Source: CAIWHR01 sp963708855 (GTDB lineage: Bacteria; Pseudomonadota; Gammaproteobacteria; Burkholderiales; Casimicrobiaceae). Taken from it: a stretch of DNA of 64,000 bases. Both the position numbers and the translations under genes were made by a program. Shown here in pieces: positions 1-8,313 of the stretch. Position 1 is the first letter of the stretch, and each line of letters begins with the position of its first letter. The stretch is taken from positions 1 to 64,000 of the forward strand of contig CAVPUM010000010.1 of the NCBI GenBank assembly GCA_963708855.1. The letters are read 5' to 3'. The notes under the pieces are model-generated. The model worked only from the letters and a program-made list of their open reading frames with translations, was not told where the DNA came from and did not search any database.

Positions 1-2
1 GC

Positions 3-428
3 GTGGCGATGCTCCTGGGATGCGCTGCCGTGACACCGCGTCCGCCGGCCGCCGATCTGCAGCGGCAGGTGGCCGACGCGGAGCGGGCGTTCGCCAAGAC
101 CATGGCGGATCGCGATCACTCGGCGTTTGCCACGTTTCTGTCCGACGAGACGATATTCTTTGCCGGCGCAACGCCCCTGCGCGGCAAGCAGCAGGTCATC
201 GACGCCTGGAAGCGGTTCTACACCGAACCGGCGGCACCGTTCTCCTGGCAGCCCGAAGTCGTCGAGGTGCTGGACTCCGGCACGCTCGCGCTTTCCACCG
301 GCCCCGTGCGGGATCCGCAGGGCAAGGTCTTCGCCACGTTCTACTCCATCTGGCGCTGGGAGGCGCCGGGAACCTGGCGCATCATCTTCGACAAAGGCAA
401 CACCGTCTGCGATTGCGCCAAGCCGTGA
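3..428 (+). CDS. SnoaL/DUF4440-like lipoprotein, 5'-partial
   Basis: The product looks like a small NTF2-fold protein of the SnoaL/DUF4440 type: a helix rich in charged residues, then a WKRFY segment and paired strands ending in TWRIIFDKGN. Such proteins usually serve as ligand-binding or stress-associated domains, and no catalytic role can be assigned here. The first visible residues contain LLGC, a good lipobox. The hydrophobic stretch before it is far too short to be a signal peptide, so the true start most likely lies before the window. The frame is open to the left edge. It ends with a CDCAKP tail. The family assignment is from pattern recognition only. Confidence 0.6.
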   Translation: MAMLLGCAAVTPRPPAADLQRQVADAERAFAKTMADRDHSAFATFLSDETIFFAGATPLRGKQQVIDAWKRFYTEPAAPFSWQPEVVEVLDSGTLALSTGPVRDPQGKVFATFYSIWRWEAPGTWRIIFDKGNTVCDCAKP

Positions 429-469
429 TGCCACACGGGACGTTGTGGCGCGGCATTGGGAGACTCGGC

Positions 470-1087
470 ATGCTGAAGATCTGGGGAAGGACCAATTCGG
501 TCAACGTCCAGAAGGTGTTGTGGTGCTGCGAGGAAATGGCCGTCGGGTACGAGCGCATCGACGCCGGTGGCGCCTTCGGCATCGTCGACACGCCCGAGTA
601 CCGGTGCCTCAATCCCAACGGCCTGGTACCGACGATCGACGACGACGGCTTCGTGCTGTGGGAATCCCATGCGATCGTTCGCTATCTCGCCGCCAAGCAC
701 GCCGCAGGTTTCTGGCCCGAGGAGCGCAGGATGCGCGCGGAAGCCGACCAGTGGATGGACTGGAGCCAGACGACGTTCTGGCCGGCCATCCGCTCCCTGT
801 TCATGGGACTGATCCGGATGGCGCCGGAGCAGCGTGACGCACGCGCCCTCGAGGATTCGCGCAGCAAGACCGCCGAGGCGCTGGTCATCGTGGATGCCCA
901 CCTCGGGTCGCGCCAATACCTGGCCGGAAGCGACTTCACCACCGGCGACATCGCGTTGGGCTGCGGGATCTGGCGCTGGATGGCGCTGCCGATCGAACGC
1001 CCCGCCCTGCCCAACGTGGAACGGTGGTTCGCAACGCTGGGACAGCGACCGTCCTACCGAAAAATCGTGATGCAGCCGCTGAGCTGA
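470..1087 (+). CDS. glutathione S-transferase family protein
   Basis: A 205-residue protein with GST layout. The N-terminal thioredoxin-like half starts MLKIWGRTNS, where the Ser of RTNS is the probable glutathione-activating residue. It continues with NPNGLVPTIDDDG (the cis-Pro region) and ESHAIVRYLA, the usual glutathione-binding Glu-Ser pair. The all-helical C-terminal half contains the N-capping-box-like FTTGDIALG. The role is cytosolic glutathione conjugation or thiol chemistry, with unknown substrate. The ATG at 470 was chosen because the GST fold begins there, although the frame is open further upstream. It stands alone after the lipoprotein gene and before yajD. Confidence 0.85.
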   Translation: MLKIWGRTNSVNVQKVLWCCEEMAVGYERIDAGGAFGIVDTPEYRCLNPNGLVPTIDDDGFVLWESHAIVRYLAAKHAAGFWPEERRMRAEADQWMDWSQTTFWPAIRSLFMGLIRMAPEQRDARALEDSRSKTAEALVIVDAHLGSRQYLAGSDFTTGDIALGCGIWRWMALPIERPALPNVERWFATLGQRPSYRKIVMQPLS

Positions 1088-1149
1088 TGGTGCCCGTCGC
1101 GCACCACGTGATCACGCACTCGCCAGTCGACGCTTAGCCGCCTTCGCGC

Positions 1150-1542
1150 ATGCCCACCAAGCGCGGACCGCCGGATCCCGCCCGGCTCGACCGGATCGTC
1201 GCCGACGCGCGCCGCACACGTGACGCGCGCGCGAGCAGCTACCGCGAGCAGGCACTGAAGCTGTTCCCGTGGATCTGCGGGCGTTGCACGCGCGAATTCG
1301 ATCGCGCCAGCGTCCATCAATTGACGGTCCACCACAAGGACCACAACCACGACAACAACCCTCCCGACGGGAGCAACTGGGAGCTCCTGTGCGTGTACTG
1401 CCACGACAACGAGCACTCGCGCGAGCTCGAGGCCGCCGCAAGCCGGGGATCCGTGGACGGGGACACGACGCCAAGCGCCACCCACCGGCCGTTTGCCGAT
1501 CTGGCGAAATTGCTCAAGCGGGGCGGCGATCCCGATGCATGA
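1150..1542 (+). CDS. yajD: YajD-type HNH nuclease family protein
   Basis: A 130-residue protein that matches the Escherichia coli YajD family closely over its centre. The zinc-knuckle cysteines are C43-x-x-C46 and C81-x-x-C84. The HNH core is H61-H62, N76 (in DGSNWELLC) and H85/H89. The C-terminal PFADLAKLLK is also typical. HNH proteins cut nucleic acids with one bound metal, but the biological role of YajD is not established. An N-terminal extension of about 25 residues rich in Arg and Asp is longer than in E. coli. The ATG at 1150 has no strong ribosome-binding site. Confidence 0.88.
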   Translation: MPTKRGPPDPARLDRIVADARRTRDARASSYREQALKLFPWICGRCTREFDRASVHQLTVHHKDHNHDNNPPDGSNWELLCVYCHDNEHSRELEAAASRGSVDGDTTPSATHRPFADLAKLLKRGGDPDA

Positions 1543-1620
1543 CGGTCCCTGCCCGAACCCGGTGTGTCGCGGCGGCGCGCCGCCCGGCCTGCTGCGCGCA
1601 GGCGCGAATGGCTCTCGCCG

Positions 1621-1998
1621 GTGACCGCCCGCCTGCTCGCCGATGTCCTGGTGGCCACGCACCTCGCGTTCATCGTTTTCGTGGTCGCGGGAGGCTTGCT
1701 CGTGCTGCGCCGTCGCGGCTGGGCCGCGTTGCACCTTCCCGCCGTCGCATGGGGCGCATTCGCCGAGCTCACCGGCACGCTATGCCCGCTCACGCCATTG
1801 GAAAACTCGCTGCGGCGGAGCGCGGGCGACGCCGGTTACGCCGGCGGCTTCATCGAACACTACGTCATCCCGCTGATCTACCCGGACGCCCTGACGGCGC
1901 GCCTGCAGGTCGTGCTGGGACTCACGGTAATCGCGGTCAACCTCGTGGCGTACGCATTCGTCTGGCGGCGCTGGCGGCACGGAGGACCGCACGAGTGA
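1621..1998 (+). CDS. DUF2784 family membrane protein
   Basis: A small inner-membrane protein of about 125 residues with three to four hydrophobic segments. The first is LLADVLVATHLAFIVFVVAG, and others lie around residues 45-60 and 85-115. The motifs GTLCPLTPLEN and GGFIEHYVIPLIYP are characteristic of the DUF2784 family, whose function is unknown. The GTG at 1621 is preferred because the conserved family start (TARLLADVLVATH) follows at once. An upstream GTG at 1564 would add 19 Arg-rich residues. Confidence 0.75.
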   Translation: MTARLLADVLVATHLAFIVFVVAGGLLVLRRRGWAALHLPAVAWGAFAELTGTLCPLTPLENSLRRSAGDAGYAGGFIEHYVIPLIYPDALTARLQVVLGLTVIAVNLVAYAFVWRRWRHGGPHE

Positions 1999-2146
1999 AC
2001 GCCCGGGCAAGCCACATGACGTGCGACGAACAAGAGCGTACGCTTGCGGCCTCGGGATTCGATCCTGCCGCGACCATGGTCAATGTCGGCAGGAGGGCCG
2101 TTCCACGGGCCCCGGGGCTCCCGCAGCCCTCTCAAGGAGATACCGC

Positions 2147-2308
2147 ATGACCGTTTGTCCGATTGCCATCGCTGTTGGCTGCAAGAAATGCCCGATCTTT
2201 GCCGTCTGCCCGGTCAAAGGCGTGATCGGCGACTACAAGAAGGAAGACCCCGCGCCGACGCAAGCCGCGCCGGACAAGGCCAAGGCCGCACCGAAGCGGC
2301 GCAAGTAG
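2147..2308 (+). CDS. small Cys-rich conserved protein (53 aa)
   Basis: A 53-residue protein preceded by an excellent ribosome-binding site (AAGGAGA, 6 bases before ATG). The N-terminal half carries four cysteines, C4, C12, C15 and C21, in MTVCPIAIAVGCKKCPIFAV; C12-x-x-C15 is a metal-binding type pair. The C-terminal half is a Lys/Ala/Pro-rich tail. I recall similar small proteins in betaproteobacteria but know no function. Zinc binding or an iron-sulfur site is an inference from the cysteine spacing alone. It sits between the DUF2784 gene and fabH. Confidence 0.7.
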   Translation: MTVCPIAIAVGCKKCPIFAVCPVKGVIGDYKKEDPAPTQAAPDKAKAAPKRRK

Positions 2309-2388
2309 CGGCGCCGGGCACCCGCGGCCCGGGATAACGTCGGGGAGTTCCGGCACACTCACGGTTTCGATTCGCAGCGACGATTCCC

Positions 2389-3510
2389 ATGACCAACGCA
2401 GCCATCACCGGCTGGGGCAAGTGCATGCCCCCCGCCGTTCTCACCAATGCCGATCTCGCGTCGCTCATGGAGACCGACGACGAGTGGATCATCTCGCGCA
2501 CGGGGATCAAGGAGCGGCGCGTCTCGCACGTCACGGGAATCGAGCTCGCACACGTCGCGGCGGCCCGGGCGCTCGCCTGCGCGGGGCTTCCCGCCGAGGG
2601 CGTCGAACTCGTCGTCTACGGCAGCTGCTCCAACGACGAGACGGTGCCGAACTCGGCCTCCGGGGTCCAGTTCAAACTGGGCGCCATGCACGCAGCAGCG
2701 ATGGACGTGAATACCGCCTGCACCAGCTTTCTGTACGGGCTTTCGACTGCGACCGCGATGATTCGCACCGGCGTGGTGAAGAACGCAGTGGTGATCGGCG
2801 TCGAGCTGATCTCGCAATTCATGGATTGGTCCAACCGCGGTGTCGCCGTGCTCTTCGGCGACGGCGCGGCCGCCGTGGTCCTGCAGGCGACCGACCGCGA
2901 CGAAGGCCTGATCGGCGAAAAGCTCGGCTGCAGTGCCGACGTGCGTGGCATCCTGCGCGTGCGCGGCATGGGGACGACATATGCCAATCGGGGTGTCGTG
3001 TTTGGCGACACCGCGTGGAACTTCGACGGCCAGGAGATCTTCAAGCGCGCGGTGATGGCGATGACGCATGCCTCGCAGGACGTGCTGGCGAAGGCAGGCC
3101 ACACGGTCGACGAAATCGACCTCGTCGTCCCGCACCAGGCAAACCTGCGCATCATCGAGTCGGTCGCCAAACGCGTCGGCGCGCCCATGGACCGCGTCTA
3201 CGTCACCGTGCATCGCTACGGCAACATGTCGTCGGCGACCGTACCGGTCGCGCTCGTCGACGCGCTGGAGGAGGGCCGCGTCAAGCCCGGCGCGCTGATC
3301 CTGATGCCGGCGTTCGGCGCCGGGCTCACCTGGTGCTCCCATCTCGTGCGCTGGGGCGAACGCACGACGCCGATCGGGACGTCGGACATCGAGCTTCCCC
3401 CGTGCACGCAGACCGCGCTCGAGCGTGTGCGGGAACTGATCGCGAGCAAACAGCCGCCCGACCGGTCCGCCGCCGGCCTTGCGGCGGCGAAGCTCGCCGA
3501 GATTCCCTAG
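2389..3510 (+). CDS. beta-ketoacyl-ACP synthase III (FabH-like)
   Basis: A 373-residue thiolase-fold enzyme. The catalytic triad of KAS III is visible: Cys111 (NTACTSFLYGL), His249 (VPHQAN) and Asn279 (RYGNMSSAT). The active-site neighbourhood GDGAAAVVL and the C-terminal GAGLTWCSHLVRW are also typical. The family condenses acyl-CoA or acyl-ACP with malonyl-ACP at the start of fatty-acid or related synthesis. The gene is not inside a fab cluster, and it has about 45 extra residues after the normal C-terminus, so it may be a specialised paralogue rather than the housekeeping FabH. Confidence 0.85.
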   Translation: MTNAAITGWGKCMPPAVLTNADLASLMETDDEWIISRTGIKERRVSHVTGIELAHVAAARALACAGLPAEGVELVVYGSCSNDETVPNSASGVQFKLGAMHAAAMDVNTACTSFLYGLSTATAMIRTGVVKNAVVIGVELISQFMDWSNRGVAVLFGDGAAAVVLQATDRDEGLIGEKLGCSADVRGILRVRGMGTTYANRGVVFGDTAWNFDGQEIFKRAVMAMTHASQDVLAKAGHTVDEIDLVVPHQANLRIIESVAKRVGAPMDRVYVTVHRYGNMSSATVPVALVDALEEGRVKPGALILMPAFGAGLTWCSHLVRWGERTTPIGTSDIELPPCTQTALERVRELIASKQPPDRSAAGLAAAKLAEIP

Positions 3511-3529
3511 GACTTTGCGGGACGTCCGT

Positions 3530-3555
3530 GCGTCGGGCGCACGCTCCCCCGACGC
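3530..3555. terminator. hairpin between convergent fabH-like and rodA genes
   Basis: GCGTCGGG (3530-3537) pairs with CCCGACGC (3548-3555) around a 10-base loop, in the 50-base gap between two convergent stop codons. There is no T-run, so if it terminates transcription it is not a textbook intrinsic terminator. Confidence 0.4.
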
Positions 3556-3560
3556 GGCAA

Positions 3561-4664
3561 CTACGTGTTCACCAGTTTCCGGTGGGCCTGCACGCTCATC
3601 AGGATGCCCAGCCCGACGAACAGCGAGCTGAGCGCGGTGCCGCCGTAGGACACCAGCGGCAACGGCACGCCCACGACGGGCAGGATGCCGCTCACCATCC
3701 CCATGTTGACGAACGCGTAGGTGAAAAACATCAGCGTGATCGCGCCGGCGATGAGGCGCGCAAACAGCGTCGACGCGTTCGCCGTGATCATCAAGCCGCG
3801 CCCGATCAGCAGCAGATAGAGGAACAGCAGGACGACGTTGCCGATCAGTCCGAATTCCTCGCCGAAAACGGCGAAGATGAAGTCCGTATGGCGCTCGGGC
3901 AGGAAATCGAGGTGCGTCTGCGTACCGTTCAGCCATCCCTTGCCGACCACCCCGCCGGAACCCAGCGCGATCGACGCCTGCGACGAGTGATAGCCGGCGC
4001 CCAGCGGGTCGCGCGTCGGATCGAGAAACGTCAGGATCCGTTCGCGCTGATACTCGCGCAGCTGCGGCCAGACGAACGGGCCGGCGGCAACGGCGGTGGT
4101 GCCGAGGCCGACGATGACCTTCCACGACAGTCCGGCCAGGTAGAGCGCGTAGAACCCGGACGCGCCGATCATGAGCGAGGTGCCGAGGTCCGGCTGGCGC
4201 TTGACCAGAACCACGGGCACTACGATCAGCACCGCAGCGAGCGCGAAGTCCTTCCAGCCGATGCGGCCTTCGAACTTCTGGAAATACCACGCCAGCATGA
4301 GCGGCAACGCGATCTTCATGAGCTCCGAGGGCTGGAACCGTCCGAAGCCGAGATTCAGCCAGCGTCGGGAGCCGTTTACGGTGACGCCCCAGAGCGCCAC
4401 GCCCACCAGCAACACGATCGCCAGCGCATAGAGCGGCACCGCGGCGCGCGCGATGGTCTGCGGCGGTATGTTGGCCACGATCCACATCGCCACCAGTGCG
4501 AGCGCGAGACTCCACAGCTGGCTCGAGACGCGCGCGAAACTCTGGTCGGAGGCCGAGAACAGCGTGATGAGCCCGACGCCCACGATCGTCAGCGCAACCC
4601 CGAACAGAAAACTGTCGACGCGTCGCGACAGGATCTCCCACGAGCGCGCAAGCAACTGGCCCAT
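3561..4664 (-). CDS. rodA: RodA, SEDS peptidoglycan glycosyltransferase
   Basis: A 367-residue polytopic membrane protein of the SEDS family, the polymerase of the rod complex that partners PBP2. About ten hydrophobic helices are visible. Family motifs include GSRRWLNLGF, PSELMKIALP, KRQPDLGTSL and the C-terminal PLVSYGGTALSSL. The ATG at 4664 overlaps the stop of the upstream PBP2 gene by one base (TGATG), so translation is coupled. The length is normal for RodA. It is the last gene of the mreB-mreC-mreD-mrdA-rodA operon. Confidence 0.95.
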   Translation of the reverse strand: MGQLLARSWEILSRRVDSFLFGVALTIVGVGLITLFSASDQSFARVSSQLWSLALALVAMWIVANIPPQTIARAAVPLYALAIVLLVGVALWGVTVNGSRRWLNLGFGRFQPSELMKIALPLMLAWYFQKFEGRIGWKDFALAAVLIVVPVVLVKRQPDLGTSLMIGASGFYALYLAGLSWKVIVGLGTTAVAAGPFVWPQLREYQRERILTFLDPTRDPLGAGYHSSQASIALGSGGVVGKGWLNGTQTHLDFLPERHTDFIFAVFGEEFGLIGNVVLLFLYLLLIGRGLMITANASTLFARLIAGAITLMFFTYAFVNMGMVSGILPVVGVPLPLVSYGGTALSSLFVGLGILMSVQAHRKLVNT

Positions 4665-6634
4665 CAATCGCTCTGATCTTCCGGATCGGGGACCGTCGCG
4701 GTCGGAGCCGGTCCCGCCGTTGTCTCGCCCGTCAGGTAATAGTCGATTACCTGACGCGCAATCGGTGCCGCCGCCTGCGCGCCGAAGCCGCCGTTCTCGA
4801 CCAGCACCGCAAGTGCGATCCGCGGCTTGTCCGCCGGCGCGTAGGCGATGTACCACGCGTGATCGCGCAACCGCTCGTCGACCCGGCCGGCGACGTACTT
4901 CTCCCCTTTCAACGAGTAGACCTGCGCGGTGCCGGTCTTGCCGGCGCTCACATAAGCGGCCTTGGCGAACGCGCGGGCACCGGTGCCTTCGCGGCCGACT
5001 CCGACGAGCGCGTCCTTGATCACCGCAAGATGCTCGGGTTTGACCGGCAGGGCGTGTGTCGGCTGCGGCTCGCCGGCACGCAGCTCCCGGGCGCCGGCGT
5101 CCCGGATCGAGCGCACGAGGCGCGGCGAGTACCCGACGCCGTCGTTGGCGATCATTGCGATCGCGTGCGCGAGCTGGATGGGCGTGAACGCGTTGTAGCC
5201 CTGCCCGATGCCCGCGGAGATGCTGTCACCGAGATACCATTTGCGATGCTCCTCGCGGTACTCATTGCCCGAGAAGCGCTGCCGCTTCCAGTCCCGCGAC
5301 GGCAGCACGCCGGGCAACTCGCCTTCGATGTCAATGCCCGTCTTGCGGCCGAACCCCAGCTGCGACATGAAGCGGTGGGTATCGTCGATGTCGGTCTCGC
5401 TCGCCAGGACGTAGTAATAGGTGTCGCAGGAAACGACGATCGACTTGTGCATGTCGACGGTGCCGTGACCGCCGGGCTTGTCGTCGCGAAATCGGTGCGC
5501 GGCCCCCGGCAGCTGGAAATACCCGGGATCCGAAATCGCCTGCGCCGGCGTGCGCCGGCCGGACGAGAGCGCGGAGAGCGCGAGGAACGGCTTGATCGTC
5601 GAGCCGGGCGGATAGGCGCCGCGCAGCGGGCGGTTGAGCAGCGGCTTGTCCGGCGACTCGTTCAAGAGCTCCCAATTGGCGACGTCGATGCCGTCGACGA
5701 ACAGGTTGGGATCGTAGCCGGGCTTCGACACCATCGCGAGCACGTCGCCCGTAGCCGGGTCCAGCGCCACCAGCGCGCCGCGACGGGAGCCGAACGCGGT
5801 CTCGGCGACTTCCTGCAGCTTGATGTCGAGCGAAAGCGTGAGGTCGTTGCCCGACGCCGGCGCCACGCGTGACAGCGTGCGCACCGCCCGCCCTCCGGCA
5901 TCGACCTCGACCTCTTCGACGCCCGTCGTGCCGTGCAATTCGCGCTCGTACGAGAGCTCGAGCCCGACCTTGCCGATGTAGTCGGAGCCCTTGTAGTTCG
6001 CGCTCTCGCCCCATTCGTCGATGCGCGTCAGGTCGCGGTCGTTGATGCGGCCGATGTAGCCAACAACGTGCGACGCCAGCTCGCCGTACGGATACTGGCG
6101 AAAGAGTCGCGCCTTGATTTCGACGCCGGGAAAGCGGTACCGGTTGACCGCGAAGCGCGCGACCTCCTGGTCGGTGAGGCGGGTGCGCAGGGGCAGGCTC
6201 TCGAAGTTCTTCGATTCGTCGATGAGCTTCCTGAAGCGCTTCCGGTCGCGCGGCTGGACTTCGACGATCTCGGCCAGCGCATCGATCGTCTGCTCGAGGT
6301 CTTTCACCCGCGCTGGCTGGATCTCCAGCGTGTAGGCGGAATAGCTCTGCGCCACTACCAGACCATTGCGGTCGCGAATCACGCCTCGGTTGGGGACGAT
6401 GGGAATGATCGCTATCCGGTTCGTCTCGGCCAGCGTCTGATAATGGTAGTGCTGGACGACCTGCAGGTAGAAAAAGCGAACGAAAAGACCGACCATCGCC
6501 AGCGCCACCAGCGCTCCCGCGATCGTCAGGCGGCGGCGAAAATAGTAGGCTTCGCGTCCCGGATTCTTGAGTTCGGGCGAGCCTGGCGCACCGCCGTGGT
6601 TGCGTTCGCGGGAAGTGAAGAGGAAGCGTGCCAT
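4664..6634 (-). CDS. mrdA: penicillin-binding protein 2 (elongation transpeptidase)
   Basis: A 656-residue class B PBP that cross-links lateral-wall peptidoglycan in the periplasm. A short cytoplasmic head is followed by one membrane anchor (about residues 36-57). The pedestal domain includes PNRGVIRDRNG and the region around residues 180-235. In the transpeptidase domain the active-site motifs are all present: S345-T-I-K in YPPGSTIKP, SCD (about 402-404) and KTGTAQ. The ATG at 6634 gives the usual MARF-type start; the open frame upstream is the hairpin-rich linker and not protein. It is coupled to rodA. Confidence 0.95.
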   Translation of the reverse strand: MARFLFTSRERNHGGAPGSPELKNPGREAYYFRRRLTIAGALVALAMVGLFVRFFYLQVVQHYHYQTLAETNRIAIIPIVPNRGVIRDRNGLVVAQSYSAYTLEIQPARVKDLEQTIDALAEIVEVQPRDRKRFRKLIDESKNFESLPLRTRLTDQEVARFAVNRYRFPGVEIKARLFRQYPYGELASHVVGYIGRINDRDLTRIDEWGESANYKGSDYIGKVGLELSYERELHGTTGVEEVEVDAGGRAVRTLSRVAPASGNDLTLSLDIKLQEVAETAFGSRRGALVALDPATGDVLAMVSKPGYDPNLFVDGIDVANWELLNESPDKPLLNRPLRGAYPPGSTIKPFLALSALSSGRRTPAQAISDPGYFQLPGAAHRFRDDKPGGHGTVDMHKSIVVSCDTYYYVLASETDIDDTHRFMSQLGFGRKTGIDIEGELPGVLPSRDWKRQRFSGNEYREEHRKWYLGDSISAGIGQGYNAFTPIQLAHAIAMIANDGVGYSPRLVRSIRDAGARELRAGEPQPTHALPVKPEHLAVIKDALVGVGREGTGARAFAKAAYVSAGKTGTAQVYSLKGEKYVAGRVDERLRDHAWYIAYAPADKPRIALAVLVENGGFGAQAAAPIARQVIDYYLTGETTAGPAPTATVPDPEDQSD

Positions 6635-6658
6635 CGTCGGATCAGTGCCCGCCCGGCC

Positions 6659-6763
6659 GCCCGAAGGGCATGGCGCGCCCTGGCGGGTGGCAGCGAGCAC
6701 CAGGACGAAGGACGCAGGACAGCCAAAGGCTGGTCCCGCGCAGCGGGTTGCGGCTTTGCCGCA
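6659..6763. repeat. cluster of short 3-base-loop hairpins between mreD and mrdA
   Basis: Four small inverted repeats lie in about 105 bases: GCCC/GGGC (6659-6669), CAGCC/GGCTG (6720-6732), CCCGC/GCGGG (6735-6747) and TGCGGC/GCCGCA (6749-6763). Each has a 3-base loop, and the last three are almost back to back. On the minus strand the block begins with CCCCCACGCTC. This resembles dispersed intergenic repeat elements common in Burkholderiales. No second copy was seen in this window. Confidence 0.5.
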
Positions 6764-6810
6764 CACAGTGAGCGTGGGGGCTCTTCATCTGTTTGAACGT
6801 TGCGGAGGCA

Positions 6811-7353
6811 TCACAACTCGGCCGACGAACGCTGTGGCCGCTGCGTCCACTGCAGCGCGACCGTGAGTCCCGGCCAAAGGAGCGCGCCGACGAGCGGCGG
6901 CACCGCATACGTCCAGCGGGGCAGCGGGGCACCTCCGACAAAGCGAACCAGCAGCACCAGCCCCGCGCACAGGCCCAGCAGCGCGGCAACCTGTGCCGCC
7001 TGTTGCCACAGCGAAAAACGCAACACACGCCGGCGGAAGTATTCGGCCGCGTAGGCGAGAAACGCGTAGGCCAGCGCGTGCTGCCCGAACAGCGTGGCAT
7101 CGCCGACGTCCATCAGGAGACCGACTCCCCAGGCTACGCCGACGCCCACGTAACGCGGCTCCTGAATGCACCAGTACAACAACACGAGCGCGATGAAGTC
7201 GGGGCGAAGCGCGAGCGCCACGCCGGAGAGCGGCAGCAGATTGGCGGCCAGCGCGGCACCGACCGTGACCGCGATGAACCACGGGCGCACCGGGCGCAGG
7301 ATCTCCTCGGGCCCGGCGGTTGATTGATGCGCGATGTTCGGCAGCACCATCAT
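6811..7353 (-). CDS. mreD: rod shape-determining protein MreD
   Basis: A 180-residue inner-membrane protein with about five hydrophobic helices. The family signature LRPDFIALVLLYWCIQ is followed by VAWGVGLLMDVGDATLFGQH, which matches MreD. It belongs to the elongasome with MreC, RodA and PBP2. The start overlaps the mreC stop by 4 bases, so translation is coupled. About 175 bases of hairpin-rich DNA separate it from mrdA, which is long for this operon. Confidence 0.93.
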   Translation of the reverse strand: MMVLPNIAHQSTAGPEEILRPVRPWFIAVTVGAALAANLLPLSGVALALRPDFIALVLLYWCIQEPRYVGVGVAWGVGLLMDVGDATLFGQHALAYAFLAYAAEYFRRRVLRFSLWQQAAQVAALLGLCAGLVLLVRFVGGAPLPRWTYAVPPLVGALLWPGLTVALQWTQRPQRSSAEL

Positions 7354-8270
7354 GGACTGACCCTGCGTTTGCCCTTGCCCGCCCGTTTCGTCGTGTCGGA
7401 AAGCGCGGGCTCCTCGGGCCGGGGCAACGCCGCCGCCTGGCCGAGAACGAGCAGATGCACGCTCCGGTCGACTCCGGCAAGCGGAATGCAGGCGATGCGC
7501 GCGAAAATCTGACCGGTCTCGCGCTCGAGCGTCGCAACGCGAGCCACGGCGAGGCCTGGCGGATAGGTGCCGTCGAGCCCCGAAGTCACCAGCACGTCGC
7601 CGACCTGGATGTCCGCGCTCGGCGCCATGAAACGGAGTTCGAGCGCGCGCCCAGCGCCGGCGCCGAAGAGCACCGAGCGAACGCCGCTGCGTTCCACCTT
7701 CACGGGCACCGCGTGGTCCTTGTCCGTGACCAGCGTCACCTCCGCCATGTTGGGATACACGCGCGTGACCTGTCCGACGACGCCGTCCGCATCGATCACG
7801 GCCTCGCCGGGCCGGATATCGGCATCCGCGCCCTTGTCGACGAACAGCTTCTGCGCGAACGGATCACGGCCGGTGTAGAGAACCTCGACGGCCTTGGCCG
7901 CCGACGCATAGCGCGTGCGGGCGTCGAGCAACGCGCGCAGGCGGGCATTTTCCTGCTGCGTCGAGGCAAACGCCTGGGCGGCGGCGGCGTGCTCGGCCGA
8001 CCGCAGCGCAAGCCGGGCGTTGTCCTCGGAAAGCGCCCGCAGCGAAGTGAAGTAGTCGCCGATCCCGGCCAGCGCTTCGCCGGGCAACTGCGCCGCGCGT
8101 TGGAGCGGGTAGAGGATCGTCGCCGCCACCATGCGCATGCCCTCCAGGTAGCGGTAACGCGTGTCGACGAACAGCAGCACGATGGAAATCAGTCCGAAGA
8201 AGGCGAGCCGGGCGAGCGGCGATGGGCCGCGGCGGAAAAACGGTGGCGGCTCGACGGGGATGTAGCGCAT
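7350..8270 (-). CDS. mreC: rod shape-determining protein MreC
   Basis: A 306-residue protein with a short cytoplasmic tail, one membrane helix (about residues 20-36) and a periplasmic coiled coil (about 75-115, Ala/Glu/Arg rich). A beta-rich C-terminal core follows, with VIDADGVVGQVTRVYPNMAE and VTSGLDGTYPPGLAVA, both classic MreC motifs. It scaffolds the rod complex and activates PBP2. The C-terminal tail is Lys/Arg-rich. It lies between mreB and mreD with a 43-base gap after mreB. Confidence 0.95.
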   Translation of the reverse strand: MRYIPVEPPPFFRRGPSPLARLAFFGLISIVLLFVDTRYRYLEGMRMVAATILYPLQRAAQLPGEALAGIGDYFTSLRALSEDNARLALRSAEHAAAAQAFASTQQENARLRALLDARTRYASAAKAVEVLYTGRDPFAQKLFVDKGADADIRPGEAVIDADGVVGQVTRVYPNMAEVTLVTDKDHAVPVKVERSGVRSVLFGAGAGRALELRFMAPSADIQVGDVLVTSGLDGTYPPGLAVARVATLERETGQIFARIACIPLAGVDRSVHLLVLGQAAALPRPEEPALSDTTKRAGKGKRRVSP

Positions 8271-8313
8271 CGCGAAACCGACGGGCTTCGACGCCGGCGA
8301 TCAAGTGGCCGGA

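Noticed and set aside
3..2150. Other-frame ORFs over the GST and DUF2784 genes (for example 1269-2150)
   Set aside because: Low-complexity Arg/Pro/Ala translations typical of GC-rich shadows.
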